Source of the DNA: Pontibacter litorisediminis
Lineage (GTDB): Bacteria > Bacteroidota > Bacteroidia > Cytophagales > Hymenobacteraceae
Direction: 5' to 3'
Assembly: GCF_029360645.1 (NCBI RefSeq)
Contig: NZ_JARDUA010000004.1
Coordinates: 124,001 to 188,000 of the forward strand
DNA length: 64,000 bases
The notes below the pieces were generated by a model. It made no database searches, was not told the DNA's origin, and was given only the letters and a program-made list of their open reading frames with translations. Positions 16,224 to 25,350 of the stretch are shown here, one piece after another. Both the position numbers and the translations under genes were made by a program. Positions within the stretch are counted from its first letter, which is position 1, and the number at the start of each line of letters is the position of its first letter.

Positions 16224-16652
16224 TTAAAAATTACGCAAAGATAAGGAAGAATCTTCTTCTTTACGCATAAGTGCCTCTTGCTCTTCCGTCTTATCCTTAA
16301 AGCCCAACAAGTGCAGCACACCATGGATAAGAACGCGGTGCAGCTCATCTTCAAAAGCGGTGCCGTGGTCGCTGGCATTATCGTAAACACGGTCTATGCT
16401 AATAAAAATATCACCTTCAATGATGCCTTCCTCGTCGGCATTATCGAAGGTGATGATATCAGTGAGCGTGTCGTGGTTGAGATATTCAACGTTGATCTCG
16501 TGGAGGTAATCGTCGGAGCAGAAGATGTAGGTCAGGTTACTTAGTTCCTGGCCGTGGCGTTCTATGATACCTGCAATCCACTCCGATACCTGCTCTGGGT
16601 TTTTTAGCTCGAAATCAACGTCCTCGCTAAAGAACTCAATTGGATGATCCAT
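16224..16652 (-). CDS. ybeY: Endoribonuclease YbeY (rRNA maturation factor)
   Basis: 142 residues. The family motif reads LIHGVLHLLGFKDKTEEQ, with His110 and His114 as zinc ligands. The usual third His of H-G-x-x-H-x-x-G-y-D-H is Asp120 here, a variant I believe is normal in Bacteroidota and still able to coordinate metal. YbeY acts in 16S rRNA 3' maturation and ribosome quality control. Its start overlaps the end of the upstream ATPase gene by 17 bases, indicating coupling. Confidence 0.93.
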   Translation of the reverse strand: MDHPIEFFSEDVDFELKNPEQVSEWIAGIIERHGQELSNLTYIFCSDDYLHEINVEYLNHDTLTDIITFDNADEEGIIEGDIFISIDRVYDNASDHGTAFEDELHRVLIHGVLHLLGFKDKTEEQEALMRKEEDSSLSLRNF

Positions 16653-17061
16653 TCTCAGGGATAGGGATATTAAAAATTAGCTGTACTCGTTTTCCTTCGT
16701 CTAAAAAATTAACCTCGTCGCAAAGGTTGCGCATCAGGAAGATGCCACGGCCTCCCGGGTTCTCCAGGTTTTCCGGTGCGGTTGGGTCAGGAAGGCTTTC
16801 ATAGTCAAAGCCGGGGCCCTCGTCAGCCACCTCGAAAAGCAGCTTGTTCTCCTCTACCTGCAACGTCAAGTAAACGTTCTTGTCTTTATCAAACTTGTTG
16901 CCGTGGCGGATGGCATTGTTTACAGATTCCGTAACGGCAACCATGATGTTGCCATAGATGTCATCTTCAAACTCAAACTCATCTTTAGAGTTATCGATAA
17001 AGCTTTCTATTACTCTGATGTTTTCGATTAGAGATGGAATCTGAATTTTAACCTGATTCAT
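16636..17061 (-). CDS. RsbW-like ATP-binding (HATPase) regulatory protein
   Basis: 141 residues containing only a GHKL ATPase fold: N box ESVNNAIRHGNK (about 50-61), G1 box VADEGPGFDYES, G2 box GGRGIFLMRNLCDEV. There is no HisKA or receiver domain, so it resembles anti-sigma factor kinases (RsbW/SpoIIAB) or their stand-alone relatives. Family members phosphorylate an STAS-domain partner. No STAS gene or sigma factor is visible in this window. The gene overlaps ybeY downstream and follows DUF4175, an arrangement I believe is common in Cytophagales. Confidence 0.85.
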   Translation of the reverse strand: MNQVKIQIPSLIENIRVIESFIDNSKDEFEFEDDIYGNIMVAVTESVNNAIRHGNKFDKDKNVYLTLQVEENKLLFEVADEGPGFDYESLPDPTAPENLENPGGRGIFLMRNLCDEVNFLDEGKRVQLIFNIPIPENGSSN

Positions 17062-17091
17062 ATTAATCGTTAAGTGTAAAATAGGTGCTTG

Positions 17092-20000
17092 TTATTTACT
17101 TATGTTATTGAAATACTCATTAACCTTCTGCTTGTAGTAAGGTGAAAGCGCAGGAGGTATGGTTTTCAGTAGCTCTGTCTGTTTCTCTTTTGCCTTTAAA
17201 TACTTCTCGAAAGATGGGGGAACCCGGCGAGCCATGTCCTGTGCTGTCTTTGCCTCGCGTTTATTGTCCAATTCCCGCTCCCTCGCAGACTTCTCTGCCT
17301 CCAGCAAACGAGTCAGGATTTCGCGCTGCCGCTGAATGGTTTGCTCAGTCAAACGTTTATTAACGAGATCAGTTTCGCTTTGTTCCATCAACTTGCTAAT
17401 ATTTCCCAGGTTGCCGTTCTGCCCCTTTTCGCCAGGTTTTGCGCCCTGTTTCTCAAGTTCTTTCAAGGCATTACGCAGCGCCTCCTGCTCCGCAGCTAAT
17501 TTAGCTAATTCTTCAGATAGTGCCTTGCCTGACTTGCCTCCTTTTTTCAGATCTTCGATTTTTTTGTTCAATTGCTGCTGTAACTCCCCCATGTTACCGG
17601 GCATGGGCTTATTGCCTTTTTGCTTTCCGGCCATGCCGCCCTGCATTTGCTGCATCGCCTGCTGCATCTGCTTCAGGGCATCATTGAGCATCAGGGCAAG
17701 GTTGTTCATACTTGTCATGGCCAGTTGCTGCTGCCCGGTGGCCTTGCCCAGGTTGCGGTCACGGAGCTCCTGCATGCTGTTGTCCATGCTCTGGTTCATG
17801 GCGGCCACCTCGCGGGTCACGAACGACTCGATCTGAAATACTTTTTTGGCCAGGGCAAACAAGCTGTCCTCTATCACCTGGGCGTTGTCACGGAGGCTCA
17901 ACTGCCGCTGCGACAGCTCCACAAAGCGGGGGTCGCTCTGGTTTACGGTGCGAAACTGCTTCATCAGCTCCTCCTGGTCAAAGGACAGCGTGATCAGGTT
18001 CTCGAGAATGTCGCGAAGGTTGTCGAGGTTTTGCTGCATTCCGGACATGCTCATGCTGCTCTTCATCTCCTCCATCTGCTGGGCCATCTTTTTCATCTGC
18101 TGCCCCGCCTTCTGCTGCGATTCGCTGGCCTTTTTGTTCTGGTTCTTCTGGAGCTGCTCCTGGCTCTGCTCCATCTGCTGCTCTATGCCCTGCTGGTTCT
18201 GCTGCTGTTGCTCTTCGTTCAGCGGGTTTGGGTTGTCTAGTTTGTCATTGAGGTCCTTGAGCTCTTTCAGCTGCTCCTTTACGTCCTCAAACTCCTGCTG
18301 CAAGTCTTTCTGCTGTTCCTGCAGTTGCTGGTTGCTTTCCTGCTTTTGCTCCGTTTTCTGGGCCAGTTGCTCTTCCTTCTCCCCCATCTCCTCCAGCTTG
18401 TTAGCGATATTGTCGAGTTTCTGCTCAAACTGCAGCTGCTTGAAAAGCTCCAGCGCACGCTCCAGCTCACGCTCCAGGTTCTTCTCGCGGTTATCGAGCT
18501 TGCTCAGCAGTTGTTGCAGGTCCTGGTCTCTGGGCTGCTGTTGCTGCAGGAGCTTCTCCAGCTCTTCGTACAGCTTTTTAGTCTCCGGGTCGAGCAGGTC
18601 ATTCATGAGCTTCTGCAGCTCCTGCGCCTTCTCGGCTAGCTGCTTGTTGGGCTCGTTCAGCATGTTTTGCTTTTTGTTGAGCTCCTCAAACAGTTCTTTC
18701 ATGGAGTTGATGTCCTGCTCCAGCTGCTTTTTCTTCGCGGCAAGGTCCTCGAGCTGTTTCTTGTCCTGCCAGTTCAGGTCGCGCTTCGTCTTCAGCTTTT
18801 CCTCAGATTTGGAGAGCTCGCGCTCCAACTGGTTGGCGCGCTCCAGCGTCTTGCTCATCTGGCTGGCCACCGACTGCGAATTGCTGTCCAGTTCTTTCTG
18901 CAGCTCACGCTTGCTTGGTAGCCGCAGCTCGAAGGTGCGGGTGCGGGCACTCTTGGGCCCGCGGATGCCGTCGTTGTCCCATACCTGCACAAAGTACTCC
19001 AGCTTGTCGCCAGGCTGCAGGTTCAGGGCGGCGGTGTTCCATTGGTAAAAGTAGGTTTGGCTAAGCTGCTGCTTGTTGAGCGGCAGTGCCTGGCTCTTGT
19101 ACTTGGCCTGCGGAGTTTTGTCGTTGGTGACGCGGTACAGCAGCGCCAGGCGAGTCAGTCCGTAATCATCCGAGACGTCACCGCCCAGCACCATAAAAGA
19201 ATAGAGTGCCGTATCCTGGTATTGATCCAGACTGATCTGCGGGTTTCGGTCCGGAATAGTGGTGATCTGGTAGCTGATAAGCTCTTTGTTGGCGCTGTGC
19301 CCGTTGCGAAGAAGGATGCTGTAGTTCTGGCTTTGGGTAAAATCCTTGCTGGCGGCAAAGGTGTTGCCGTCTTTCTGCGCGGTGAGACTTTCCTCTGGCT
19401 CCTCAAAGGCAAGTTTTACACTGTCTGTTTCGGAGGTGGAGAAGTTCCAGGTAACCGTGGTGCCCTCCGGCACGGTGGCGTTACCTGTGTTCTGGATCTC
19501 CTCTGGCTTTCGCTGGAGGTACTTGGGGTACTGCACCAGCATCCGGAAGTCTTTCAGGTTGGGCCGCGCGAGCAAATTTAAAGTATAACTGCCGGAGAAG
19601 AATCCGGAGCCTTCCAACTGGAAGGCCACTGGGCGCTGCAGCTGCTTAAATGTATAGGTATAGCTGCCGTCAGCGTTCTGGCTCAGTTTCTGACGGCGCC
19701 CGTTGTAGTTGATATATACTTCGCCGGGCACCGTCTTGCCCTGCACAGCAACGATCAAAGTAAAGTCCTCGCCGCGGTAGGTCCGCAGTTCCTCGTTCTG
19801 CACCACAAAATCAAAAGGGGCCTGCGGGGTATAGTGTGTTTTAAAGTTGATGATACGCTCCGTGCCCTGCACAAAGATGGCAGGATACAGCAGCAAGATC
19901 AGGAAAGCCACCAAGGCAGGCAGGGCAATGTACTTCAGCAGCGGCTTGTTCTCGCGGTACGAAACAGCCTCATTAAATTTAAAGGAGAGCATCTGCTGGC

Positions 20001-20403
20001 TGCGCTGGGCGATACTTGCCCGGATGAGCTCATTGCTCCGGTCCTGCTGCTGCAGTTGGATGGCATTTAAAAGCTTGTCGCGGATCTCAGGAAAATAGGC
20101 ACCCACCTGCTGCGCCGCCTGCTCATCCGATAGCACCCGCCGCAGCCTTATCAGTGCAGCCGCCGGCAAGGCAATCCAACGCACAAACACATACACCACC
20201 GCCGCCACAAAAGAGAACAGCAGGAAAGCCCGCACATACTCCGGGAAGTAGAACATATATTCCAGCAGGCTGTACACGATATAAACAGAAAGCAGGAGCC
20301 CAACCGCGAAAATCCCGCCCCGCAACAGCATGTTGAGGTAGAATTTCTGCTTGAACTCCTGCAATTGATGCAGCAACTGATCTAGTGCATCGGTATGTTT
20401 CAT
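17092..20403 (-). CDS. DUF4175 family large membrane-anchored coiled-coil protein
   Basis: 1103 residues. Two N-terminal membrane helices (about 28-50 and 60-85) and a third near residue 155-178 anchor the protein. Then comes a beta-rich extracytoplasmic part (about 180-480), with TYRGEDFTLIVAVQGKTVPG, and a very long Gln/Glu/Lys-rich coiled coil from about 500 to 960, with runs such as QQNQQGIEQQMEQSQEQLQ. The C terminus is helical and Met/Gln rich. This is the DUF4175 architecture of Bacteroidota. The function is unknown, and a structural or scaffolding role in the envelope is inference. It is located 31 bases upstream of the RsbW-like gene on the same strand. Confidence 0.88.
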   Translation of the reverse strand: MKHTDALDQLLHQLQEFKQKFYLNMLLRGGIFAVGLLLSVYIVYSLLEYMFYFPEYVRAFLLFSFVAAVVYVFVRWIALPAAALIRLRRVLSDEQAAQQVGAYFPEIRDKLLNAIQLQQQDRSNELIRASIAQRSQQMLSFKFNEAVSYRENKPLLKYIALPALVAFLILLLYPAIFVQGTERIINFKTHYTPQAPFDFVVQNEELRTYRGEDFTLIVAVQGKTVPGEVYINYNGRRQKLSQNADGSYTYTFKQLQRPVAFQLEGSGFFSGSYTLNLLARPNLKDFRMLVQYPKYLQRKPEEIQNTGNATVPEGTTVTWNFSTSETDSVKLAFEEPEESLTAQKDGNTFAASKDFTQSQNYSILLRNGHSANKELISYQITTIPDRNPQISLDQYQDTALYSFMVLGGDVSDDYGLTRLALLYRVTNDKTPQAKYKSQALPLNKQQLSQTYFYQWNTAALNLQPGDKLEYFVQVWDNDGIRGPKSARTRTFELRLPSKRELQKELDSNSQSVASQMSKTLERANQLERELSKSEEKLKTKRDLNWQDKKQLEDLAAKKKQLEQDINSMKELFEELNKKQNMLNEPNKQLAEKAQELQKLMNDLLDPETKKLYEELEKLLQQQQPRDQDLQQLLSKLDNREKNLERELERALELFKQLQFEQKLDNIANKLEEMGEKEEQLAQKTEQKQESNQQLQEQQKDLQQEFEDVKEQLKELKDLNDKLDNPNPLNEEQQQQNQQGIEQQMEQSQEQLQKNQNKKASESQQKAGQQMKKMAQQMEEMKSSMSMSGMQQNLDNLRDILENLITLSFDQEELMKQFRTVNQSDPRFVELSQRQLSLRDNAQVIEDSLFALAKKVFQIESFVTREVAAMNQSMDNSMQELRDRNLGKATGQQQLAMTSMNNLALMLNDALKQMQQAMQQMQGGMAGKQKGNKPMPGNMGELQQQLNKKIEDLKKGGKSGKALSEELAKLAAEQEALRNALKELEKQGAKPGEKGQNGNLGNISKLMEQSETDLVNKRLTEQTIQRQREILTRLLEAEKSARERELDNKREAKTAQDMARRVPPSFEKYLKAKEKQTELLKTIPPALSPYYKQKVNEYFNNISK

Positions 20404-20543
20404 GTATGGCTGTTACAAGGTTAAGGCATGGCGGCTACAGTTGTAAGTTAAGCAAACAAGCTTAAAGCATTATGCTACAGGATGTAAAATAATTCTCTTG
20501 CCTGAAGTATAACTGAGCAACAGCGCTCTTTAGTATACCTCCC

Positions 20544-21305
20544 CTACTCTAACTCCAGCAGCACCGGGCAGTGGTCCGAGTGCTTGGCCTCGGTAAGTAT
20601 GGCGGAGCGCTTCAGGCGGCTGCGCAGGCTTTCGGTGGCCATGTTATAATCAATACGCCACCCCAGATTTTTGTTGCGTGCGCCGGCCCGGTAACTCCAC
20701 CAGGTATAGTTATGCGGCTCCTGGTTAAAGTGTCGGAACGTGTCGATAAAGCCGCTGCCCACCAGTTTGCCCATCCACTCGCGCTCCTCCGGCAAAAAAC
20801 CTGAGCTGTTGGCGTTAGATTTTGGGTTGTGGATGTCAATGGCTTTGTGGCAGATGTTGTAGTCGCCGCTCACCACCAGCCCCGGCAGCGTCTGCTTCAA
20901 ATCGCCCACGTAGCCATGAAAGTCATCCATCCACTGAAACTTGAACTTCTGGCGCTCCTCGCCGCTGGAGCCCGAAGGCATGTATACGCTCATCACCGAC
21001 ACATCGCCGTAGTCTGCGCGCAAAACGCGGCCCTCCATATCATAGCAATCCATGCCGCAACCCACTTCTACGTGCTGCGGCTTCTCCTTGGATAGGATGG
21101 CCACGCCACTGTAGCCTTTCTTCGCCGCCGGGTGCAGGTACACATGGTAGCCCATATCCTCAAACAACACTTTGTCGAATTTAGATTCATCGGCCTTTAT
21201 TTCCTGCAGGCAAAGCACGTCCGGGTTAGCGGCCTTCAGCCAGGTATCGAAGCCTTTGGTAAGGGCGGCACGGATGCCGTTCACGTTATAGGTAATGATT
21301 CTCAT
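20544..21305 (-). CDS. xth: Exodeoxyribonuclease III (AP endonuclease)
   Basis: 253 residues of the EEP nuclease fold. MRIITYNVNGIRAAL has the catalytic Asn7. VLCLQEIKAD has the metal-binding Glu near 35. GYSGVAILSK, GDYNICHKAIDIHNPK and the closing HSDHCPVLLEL complete the family motifs. It incises abasic sites and trims blocked 3' ends in base-excision repair. It sits alone, with 140 bases of noncoding DNA on either side. Confidence 0.95.
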   Translation of the reverse strand: MRIITYNVNGIRAALTKGFDTWLKAANPDVLCLQEIKADESKFDKVLFEDMGYHVYLHPAAKKGYSGVAILSKEKPQHVEVGCGMDCYDMEGRVLRADYGDVSVMSVYMPSGSSGEERQKFKFQWMDDFHGYVGDLKQTLPGLVVSGDYNICHKAIDIHNPKSNANSSGFLPEEREWMGKLVGSGFIDTFRHFNQEPHNYTWWSYRAGARNKNLGWRIDYNMATESLRSRLKRSAILTEAKHSDHCPVLLELE

Positions 21306-21460
21306 GGGTGAAAAAAGGGTGGCAGGTAGTGCGGCCCCTACTTCTTGCCTGCGTCTTTCGTCAGGAAAAAGAGGGAGGAAACAAGTATAAACTTCAGGAT
21401 ACTGTGCTTCGACATAGGAAAATAGCCTCGTGTGCCGCTCTACCCGCTGGGGGTTATGTG

Positions 21461-21823
21461 TTAAGAATTTGGTGTTCGGATCTCGTCGGCACGGTTAAAG
21501 TACTCGATCACGTGCCATTTCAGCATTTTCTCCTGCTCTTTGAGGTTCGCAAAAGGGATAGACTTGACGGCTTTGAAATGCGGCCAGCCTTCTTCGTCGC
21601 GGCCCGTGAACTCGTAGTAGCCCGACTGAGCGAAGACGCGGCAGGTGGCAATGTGCATCAGGTCCTGCTTCTCCTCTTTGGTAAACTCCCGGACGCCCAT
21701 GCCCAGTTCCTGAATGCCGATGAGGAACAGAATGGCGTTCATGTCCGGTTTCTTGCCGAAGCGCTTCATCAGATCAGCCCGCAGCTGCGTCCAGTTGTGT
21801 TCCAGGTTTTCGCTATCGTACAT
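21461..21823 (-). CDS. Conserved hypothetical protein (120 aa)
   Basis: A soluble, helical 120-residue protein with no signal peptide. Readable landmarks are HNWTQLRADLMKRFGKKPDM, AILFLIGIQELGMGVREFTK and HIATCRVFAQSGYYEFTGRD. The IQELGMG stretch and overall size match a small uncharacterised Bacteroidota family, and I do not know its function. It is followed on the left by exodeoxyribonuclease III, 155 bases away on the same strand. Confidence 0.75.
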   Translation of the reverse strand: MYDSENLEHNWTQLRADLMKRFGKKPDMNAILFLIGIQELGMGVREFTKEEKQDLMHIATCRVFAQSGYYEFTGRDEEGWPHFKAVKSIPFANLKEQEKMLKWHVIEYFNRADEIRTPNS

Positions 21824-21916
21824 AAGCTAATTATTAATAGTTAAATCGTTGATCCGCACGAAGTATAAACCTGTAGCTTCTGAATCAGCAATTCAATCCT
21901 ATAGCTATTTAACAGA

Positions 21917-22270
21917 TTATTCGGCAGAGCCTCTTGCTTTCAGCTCCTCCCAGTACTCCACGGCGCGGCGGAAGTGCGGGATCACGATGGAGCCGCCCAC
22001 CAGATTGGCAATTGAGGATACCTCCATAAACTGCTCGTCGGTTACGCCTTCTTCGTAGCACTTGCCCACATGGTACTTGATGCAGTCGTCGCAGCGCAAC
22101 ACCATAGAGGCCACCAGCCCCAGCATCTCCTTTGTTTTTACGTCCAGGGCACCCTCCATGTAAGTGTTGGTGTCCAGGTTAAAGAAACGCTTGATCACTT
22201 TATTGTCGTAAGACATAATGCGCTCATTCATGCGCGTGCGGTAGTCGTTGAATTCTTCTACTAAGCTCAT
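21917..22270 (-). CDS. Carboxymuconolactone decarboxylase / AhpD-like protein
   Basis: 117 residues of the AhpD-like helical fold, with the redox motif CDDCIKYHVGKC (Cys60 and Cys63, then a conserved His). Cys-x-x-Cys members act as alkylhydroperoxidase partners that reduce peroxides with thiol donors. True carboxymuconolactone decarboxylases lack this pair. A peroxidase-type role is therefore likely. Upstream on the minus strand is a TAACTTTA word that is one base off the TAnnTTTG promoter consensus. Confidence 0.88.
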   Translation of the reverse strand: MSLVEEFNDYRTRMNERIMSYDNKVIKRFFNLDTNTYMEGALDVKTKEMLGLVASMVLRCDDCIKYHVGKCYEEGVTDEQFMEVSSIANLVGGSIVIPHFRRAVEYWEELKARGSAE

Positions 22271-22366
22271 TGTTAGGTTATTCTTGATTAGGATGACTGT
22301 TTATGTAGTCTAAGTATAAAGTTACGGCAAAATCATCAGAATACCTTAAACCACACTTGCCTGCAA

Positions 22367-23053
22367 ATGTTCGAAGACCTGCTGAGCCTGCTGTTCCCGG
22401 AAAGCTGCTATGCCTGTGGCGGCTCCCTGGCGCGCGGCGAGACGTATATCTGCACCCCTTGCAGCGTAAGGCTGCCTTACACCGATTTCCATGTGCACGG
22501 GGCCACAGAGCTGAACCCGCTGCAGCGCAGGTTCTGGGGCAAGGTGCCGGTACGGTTTGCTTTCTCCTATTTATACTTTATGCCGAAGGGGCGGGTGCAG
22601 CGGCTGTTGCACCAGCTCAAGTATAAAGGGGCCAAAGAGCTGGGCGAGCACCTGGGGCAGCGCTACGGCTCCCTCCTCTCCGACTGCCAATACAGCAGCC
22701 AGTTCGATGTGATTGTGCCGGTGCCGCTGCACAAGTATAAGCTGCGCCGCCGCGGCTATAACCAAGCCGAAAGTTTTGCCCAGGGCCTCTCCCAAAGTAT
22801 GGGGGTGCCGATCAGCGTCTGGGTAATGATACGCACCATCCATACCAGCACCCAAACACGCAAGAGCCGCCTCGACCGCTGGCATAACGTGGGGCAGGTA
22901 TTTGAGGTGGCCAGGCCGGAGCAGGTGCAGGGCAAGCATGTGCTGCTGGTGGATGATGTGCTGACGACAGGCGCCACGCTGGAGGCCTGCACCCGGGCTT
23001 TGCTGGCGGCCGGCGCCGCAGAGGTAAGCGTGGCCACCATTGCGGCAGCTTAA
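22367..23053 (+). CDS. ComF family phosphoribosyltransferase-like protein
   Basis: 228 residues. A double zinc-ribbon N terminus (CYACGG and CTPC) is followed by RLLHQLKYKGAKELGEHLG and a type I phosphoribosyltransferase fold. VPVPLHKYKLRRRGYNQAE and the PRPP loop VLLVDDVLTTGATLEA are classic ComF. In naturally competent bacteria ComF assists uptake of transforming DNA. In others its role is unclear. It is divergently placed relative to the AhpD-like gene, sharing a 96-base promoter region. Confidence 0.93.
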   Translation: MFEDLLSLLFPESCYACGGSLARGETYICTPCSVRLPYTDFHVHGATELNPLQRRFWGKVPVRFAFSYLYFMPKGRVQRLLHQLKYKGAKELGEHLGQRYGSLLSDCQYSSQFDVIVPVPLHKYKLRRRGYNQAESFAQGLSQSMGVPISVWVMIRTIHTSTQTRKSRLDRWHNVGQVFEVARPEQVQGKHVLLVDDVLTTGATLEACTRALLAAGAAEVSVATIAAA

Positions 23054-23182
23054 AACACGGTGCCTGGCAGCCATCCTCAAGGGCAGTTTCAGAAGATCTT
23101 CACCCTCAGCAGATTTTTTTCGTAGTCAGATTACGCGCTTTTGCCGCCTGCTTGGCTGTAAACAAAAAAAAGAAATTTGACT

Positions 23183-24703
23183 ATGAGAGAGAACAAAGAC
23201 GCTGCGGCTAACAAAGAGACGGATGTAGTGCTGATCGGCGCTGGGATTATGAGTGCCACGCTGGGCATGATGCTGAAAGAGCTGCAGCCAAACCTGCAGG
23301 TAGAAGTAATCGAGCGGCTGGACGTGGCCGCTGCCGAAAGCTCCGATGCCTGGAACAATGCCGGCACCGGCCACTCGGCCTTCTGCGAGCTGAACTATAC
23401 ACCCGAGAAACCCGATGGTTCCATAGATGTGTCCAAGGCGACCAAGATAGCTGAGTCGTTCGAGATCTCGAAGCAGTTCTGGGCCTACCTTATCAAACAC
23501 GACATCATTGAACTGCCTACTTCCTTTATCCGGAACATCCCCCACATCAGCTTTGTGTGGGGCAACGACAATGTCAATTTCCTGCGGAAGCGCTACGAGA
23601 CCATGGTGAAGTGCCACCTGTTCGACGACATGCTATACTCTGAAGACCGGGAGCAGCTAAAGGAGTGGATACCGCTGGTGATGGAAGGCCGTGACAGCGC
23701 GGAACCTGTGGCGGCTACCCGCATGGACCTGGGCACAGACGTGAACTTCGGGGCGCTTACCCGCAGCATGTTCGACCACCTGCAGAAAAAGAGGGGCGTG
23801 AAGATGCACTTCGGGCATGAGGTGCGGAAGCTGAAGCAAACAGACGATGGCCGTTGGCGCATTACGGTGAAGGACTTGCAAACAGGCGATAAACGCAAGG
23901 TGTATACCCGCTATGTGTTTATTGGTGCCGGCGGCGGGGCACTGCCGCTGCTGGAGAAATCCAAGATACCGGAGGGCAAAGGCTACGGAGGCTTTCCGGT
24001 GAGCGGACAGTGGCTGCGCTGCATTAACCGCGAGGTGATAGAGCAGCATGAGGCTAAGGTATATGGCAAGGCTGCCGTTGGCTCGCCGCCTATGTCGGTG
24101 CCCCATTTGGATACACGCTACATTAACGGAAAGCGCGAGTTGCTTTTCGGGCCATACGCCGGTTTCTCCACGAAGTTCCTGAAGAAAGGCTCCTTCCTGG
24201 ATCTGCCCAAATCCATCAAGCCCACAAACCTGCGCCCCATGCTGTCGGCCGGTATACAGAACATGGCGCTCACCAAGTACCTGATCGACCAGGTGCGGCA
24301 GTCCCCACTGGACCGGGTAGAGGCGCTGAAAGACTACTTTCCGAACGCAAAATCAGAGGATTGGAAATTGGAAGTAGCCGGCCAACGGGTGCAGATCATC
24401 AAAAAAGACCCGGATAAGGGCGGTGTGCTGGAGTTCGGAACAGAGGTAGTGAGCGGGGCAAACTGTACCCTGGCGGCCTTGCTCGGGGCCTCGCCGGGAG
24501 CCTCCACGGCCGTGTCTATCATGCTGGGGCTGCTGGAGCGCTGCTTCATGCACCGCATCAACACCGAGGAGTGGCAGGCGAAACTTAAGGAGATGATCCC
24601 GTCTTACGGACAATCTTTGGCAGAGAATCCGGAACTGCTGGACCGTGTGCGGTCTTATACCAGCGAGGTGTTAGGCTTGGTGCCAGCAATCGAGAAAGAA
24701 TAG
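23183..24703 (+). CDS. mqo: Malate:quinone oxidoreductase
   Basis: 506 residues from the ATG at 23183. A TTG two codons earlier is a less likely start. The N-terminal FAD-binding motif is [36 protein letters not shown] and [11 protein letters not shown], and the closing [20 protein letters not shown], are strong Mqo signatures. This peripheral membrane flavoenzyme oxidises malate to oxaloacetate and passes electrons to quinone, in place of or beside NAD-dependent malate dehydrogenase. Fumarase (39064-40461) provides its substrate. A purine-rich tract precedes the start but no clear TAnnTTTG promoter was found. Confidence 0.96.
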   Translation: MRENKDAAANKETDVVLIGAGIMSATLGMMLKELQPNLQVEVIERLDVAAAESSDAWNNAGTGHSAFCELNYTPEKPDGSIDVSKATKIAESFEISKQFWAYLIKHDIIELPTSFIRNIPHISFVWGNDNVNFLRKRYETMVKCHLFDDMLYSEDREQLKEWIPLVMEGRDSAEPVAATRMDLGTDVNFGALTRSMFDHLQKKRGVKMHFGHEVRKLKQTDDGRWRITVKDLQTGDKRKVYTRYVFIGAGGGALPLLEKSKIPEGKGYGGFPVSGQWLRCINREVIEQHEAKVYGKAAVGSPPMSVPHLDTRYINGKRELLFGPYAGFSTKFLKKGSFLDLPKSIKPTNLRPMLSAGIQNMALTKYLIDQVRQSPLDRVEALKDYFPNAKSEDWKLEVAGQRVQIIKKDPDKGGVLEFGTEVVSGANCTLAALLGASPGASTAVSIMLGLLERCFMHRINTEEWQAKLKEMIPSYGQSLAENPELLDRVRSYTSEVLGLVPAIEKE

Positions 24704-24724
24704 GGAGTATGATCAAATTATGCA

Positions 24725-24764
24725 GCAAGGGCAGGGAATCCTTTTGATGATTCTCTGCCCTTGC
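24725..24764. terminator. Hairpin between convergent mqo and DUF4265 genes
   Basis: Arms GCAAGGGCAG and CTGCCCTTGC with an inner GAATC/GATTC pairing. There is no long T run, so termination is likely but unproven. Confidence 0.55.
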
Positions 24765-24802
24765 CTCTGTAACAGGGTAAGGTAAAGCAGTGAAGGCCGC
24801 AG

Positions 24803-25279
24803 TTAGCTGCTCGTCTGCTCGCGGTGCACGTCCGACAAGGAAGGCTCGGCATACTCTATTTCCTCTGCTGCCTCCAGGTCGTCCAGCAGTTCTTTTACCA
24901 CAGCGTAGTTGATGTTCAGGGGCACTTCCAGCACAAAGAAGTCCTCATTCACCTCCACCGACACGCATCCTAGCTGGGCAAACTTCTTCCGTATCTCCAG
25001 CAGCGGCGTCTCCTCATTCTGGCGGATGACCTGTATGGTGGAGTTGCCGGATGGTGTTACGGTCTCCTTGTACAGCAAGCCCTCCTCCATAGCATCAAAC
25101 TCGGCGCGCACCACATCATCAGTGGCAATGAGCGGCACGTAGTATGGGATGCTGTCAATTTTGTAAAGGCCCTGCTTTGCGTCTACCTCCTGCGCCCACA
25201 GGGTTTCTACCAGTTCCTTGTTAAAGAGCTCGCTGTGAAAGCGGAAGATGATTTTGTGGCCTTGTTGTTTCTCGCTCAT
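24803..25279 (-). CDS. DUF4265 domain protein
   Basis: 158 residues, soluble. The opening KIIFRFHSELFNKELVETLW and IDSIPYYVPLIATDDVVRAE match the DUF4265 pattern (a beta strand, an E-x-L-W-A helix, then the P-F-Y-x-x-x-I-A-x-x-D segment). DUF4265 is a small family of unknown function, found in stress or polymorphic-toxin immunity neighbourhoods in some bacteria. No toxin is visible here. A terminator of the neighbouring gldJ-type gene ends 30 bases away. Confidence 0.75.
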   Translation of the reverse strand: MSEKQQGHKIIFRFHSELFNKELVETLWAQEVDAKQGLYKIDSIPYYVPLIATDDVVRAEFDAMEEGLLYKETVTPSGNSTIQVIRQNEETPLLEIRKKFAQLGCVSVEVNEDFFVLEVPLNINYAVVKELLDDLEAAEEIEYAEPSLSDVHREQTSS

Positions 25280-25300
25280 GTATGAAGGAAGTATAAAAGT

Positions 25301-25330
25301 AAAAAGCCCGAACGTTAGCCCGGGCTTTTT
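25301..25330 (-). terminator. Terminator of the gldJ-type gene
   Basis: AAAAAGCCCG and CGGGCTTTTT arms form a GC-rich stem with flanking A/T runs. On the minus strand it falls just after the stop at 25351. Confidence 0.8.
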
Positions 25331-25350
25331 ATATGAGATGGATATTTTTC

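Noticed and set aside
17846..19048. 400-codon rightward Cys/Ser-rich frame
   Set aside because: Lies antisense inside DUF4175. Its Ser/Cys/Leu content is the mirror of the Gln/Glu/Lys coiled coil, so it is a shadow.
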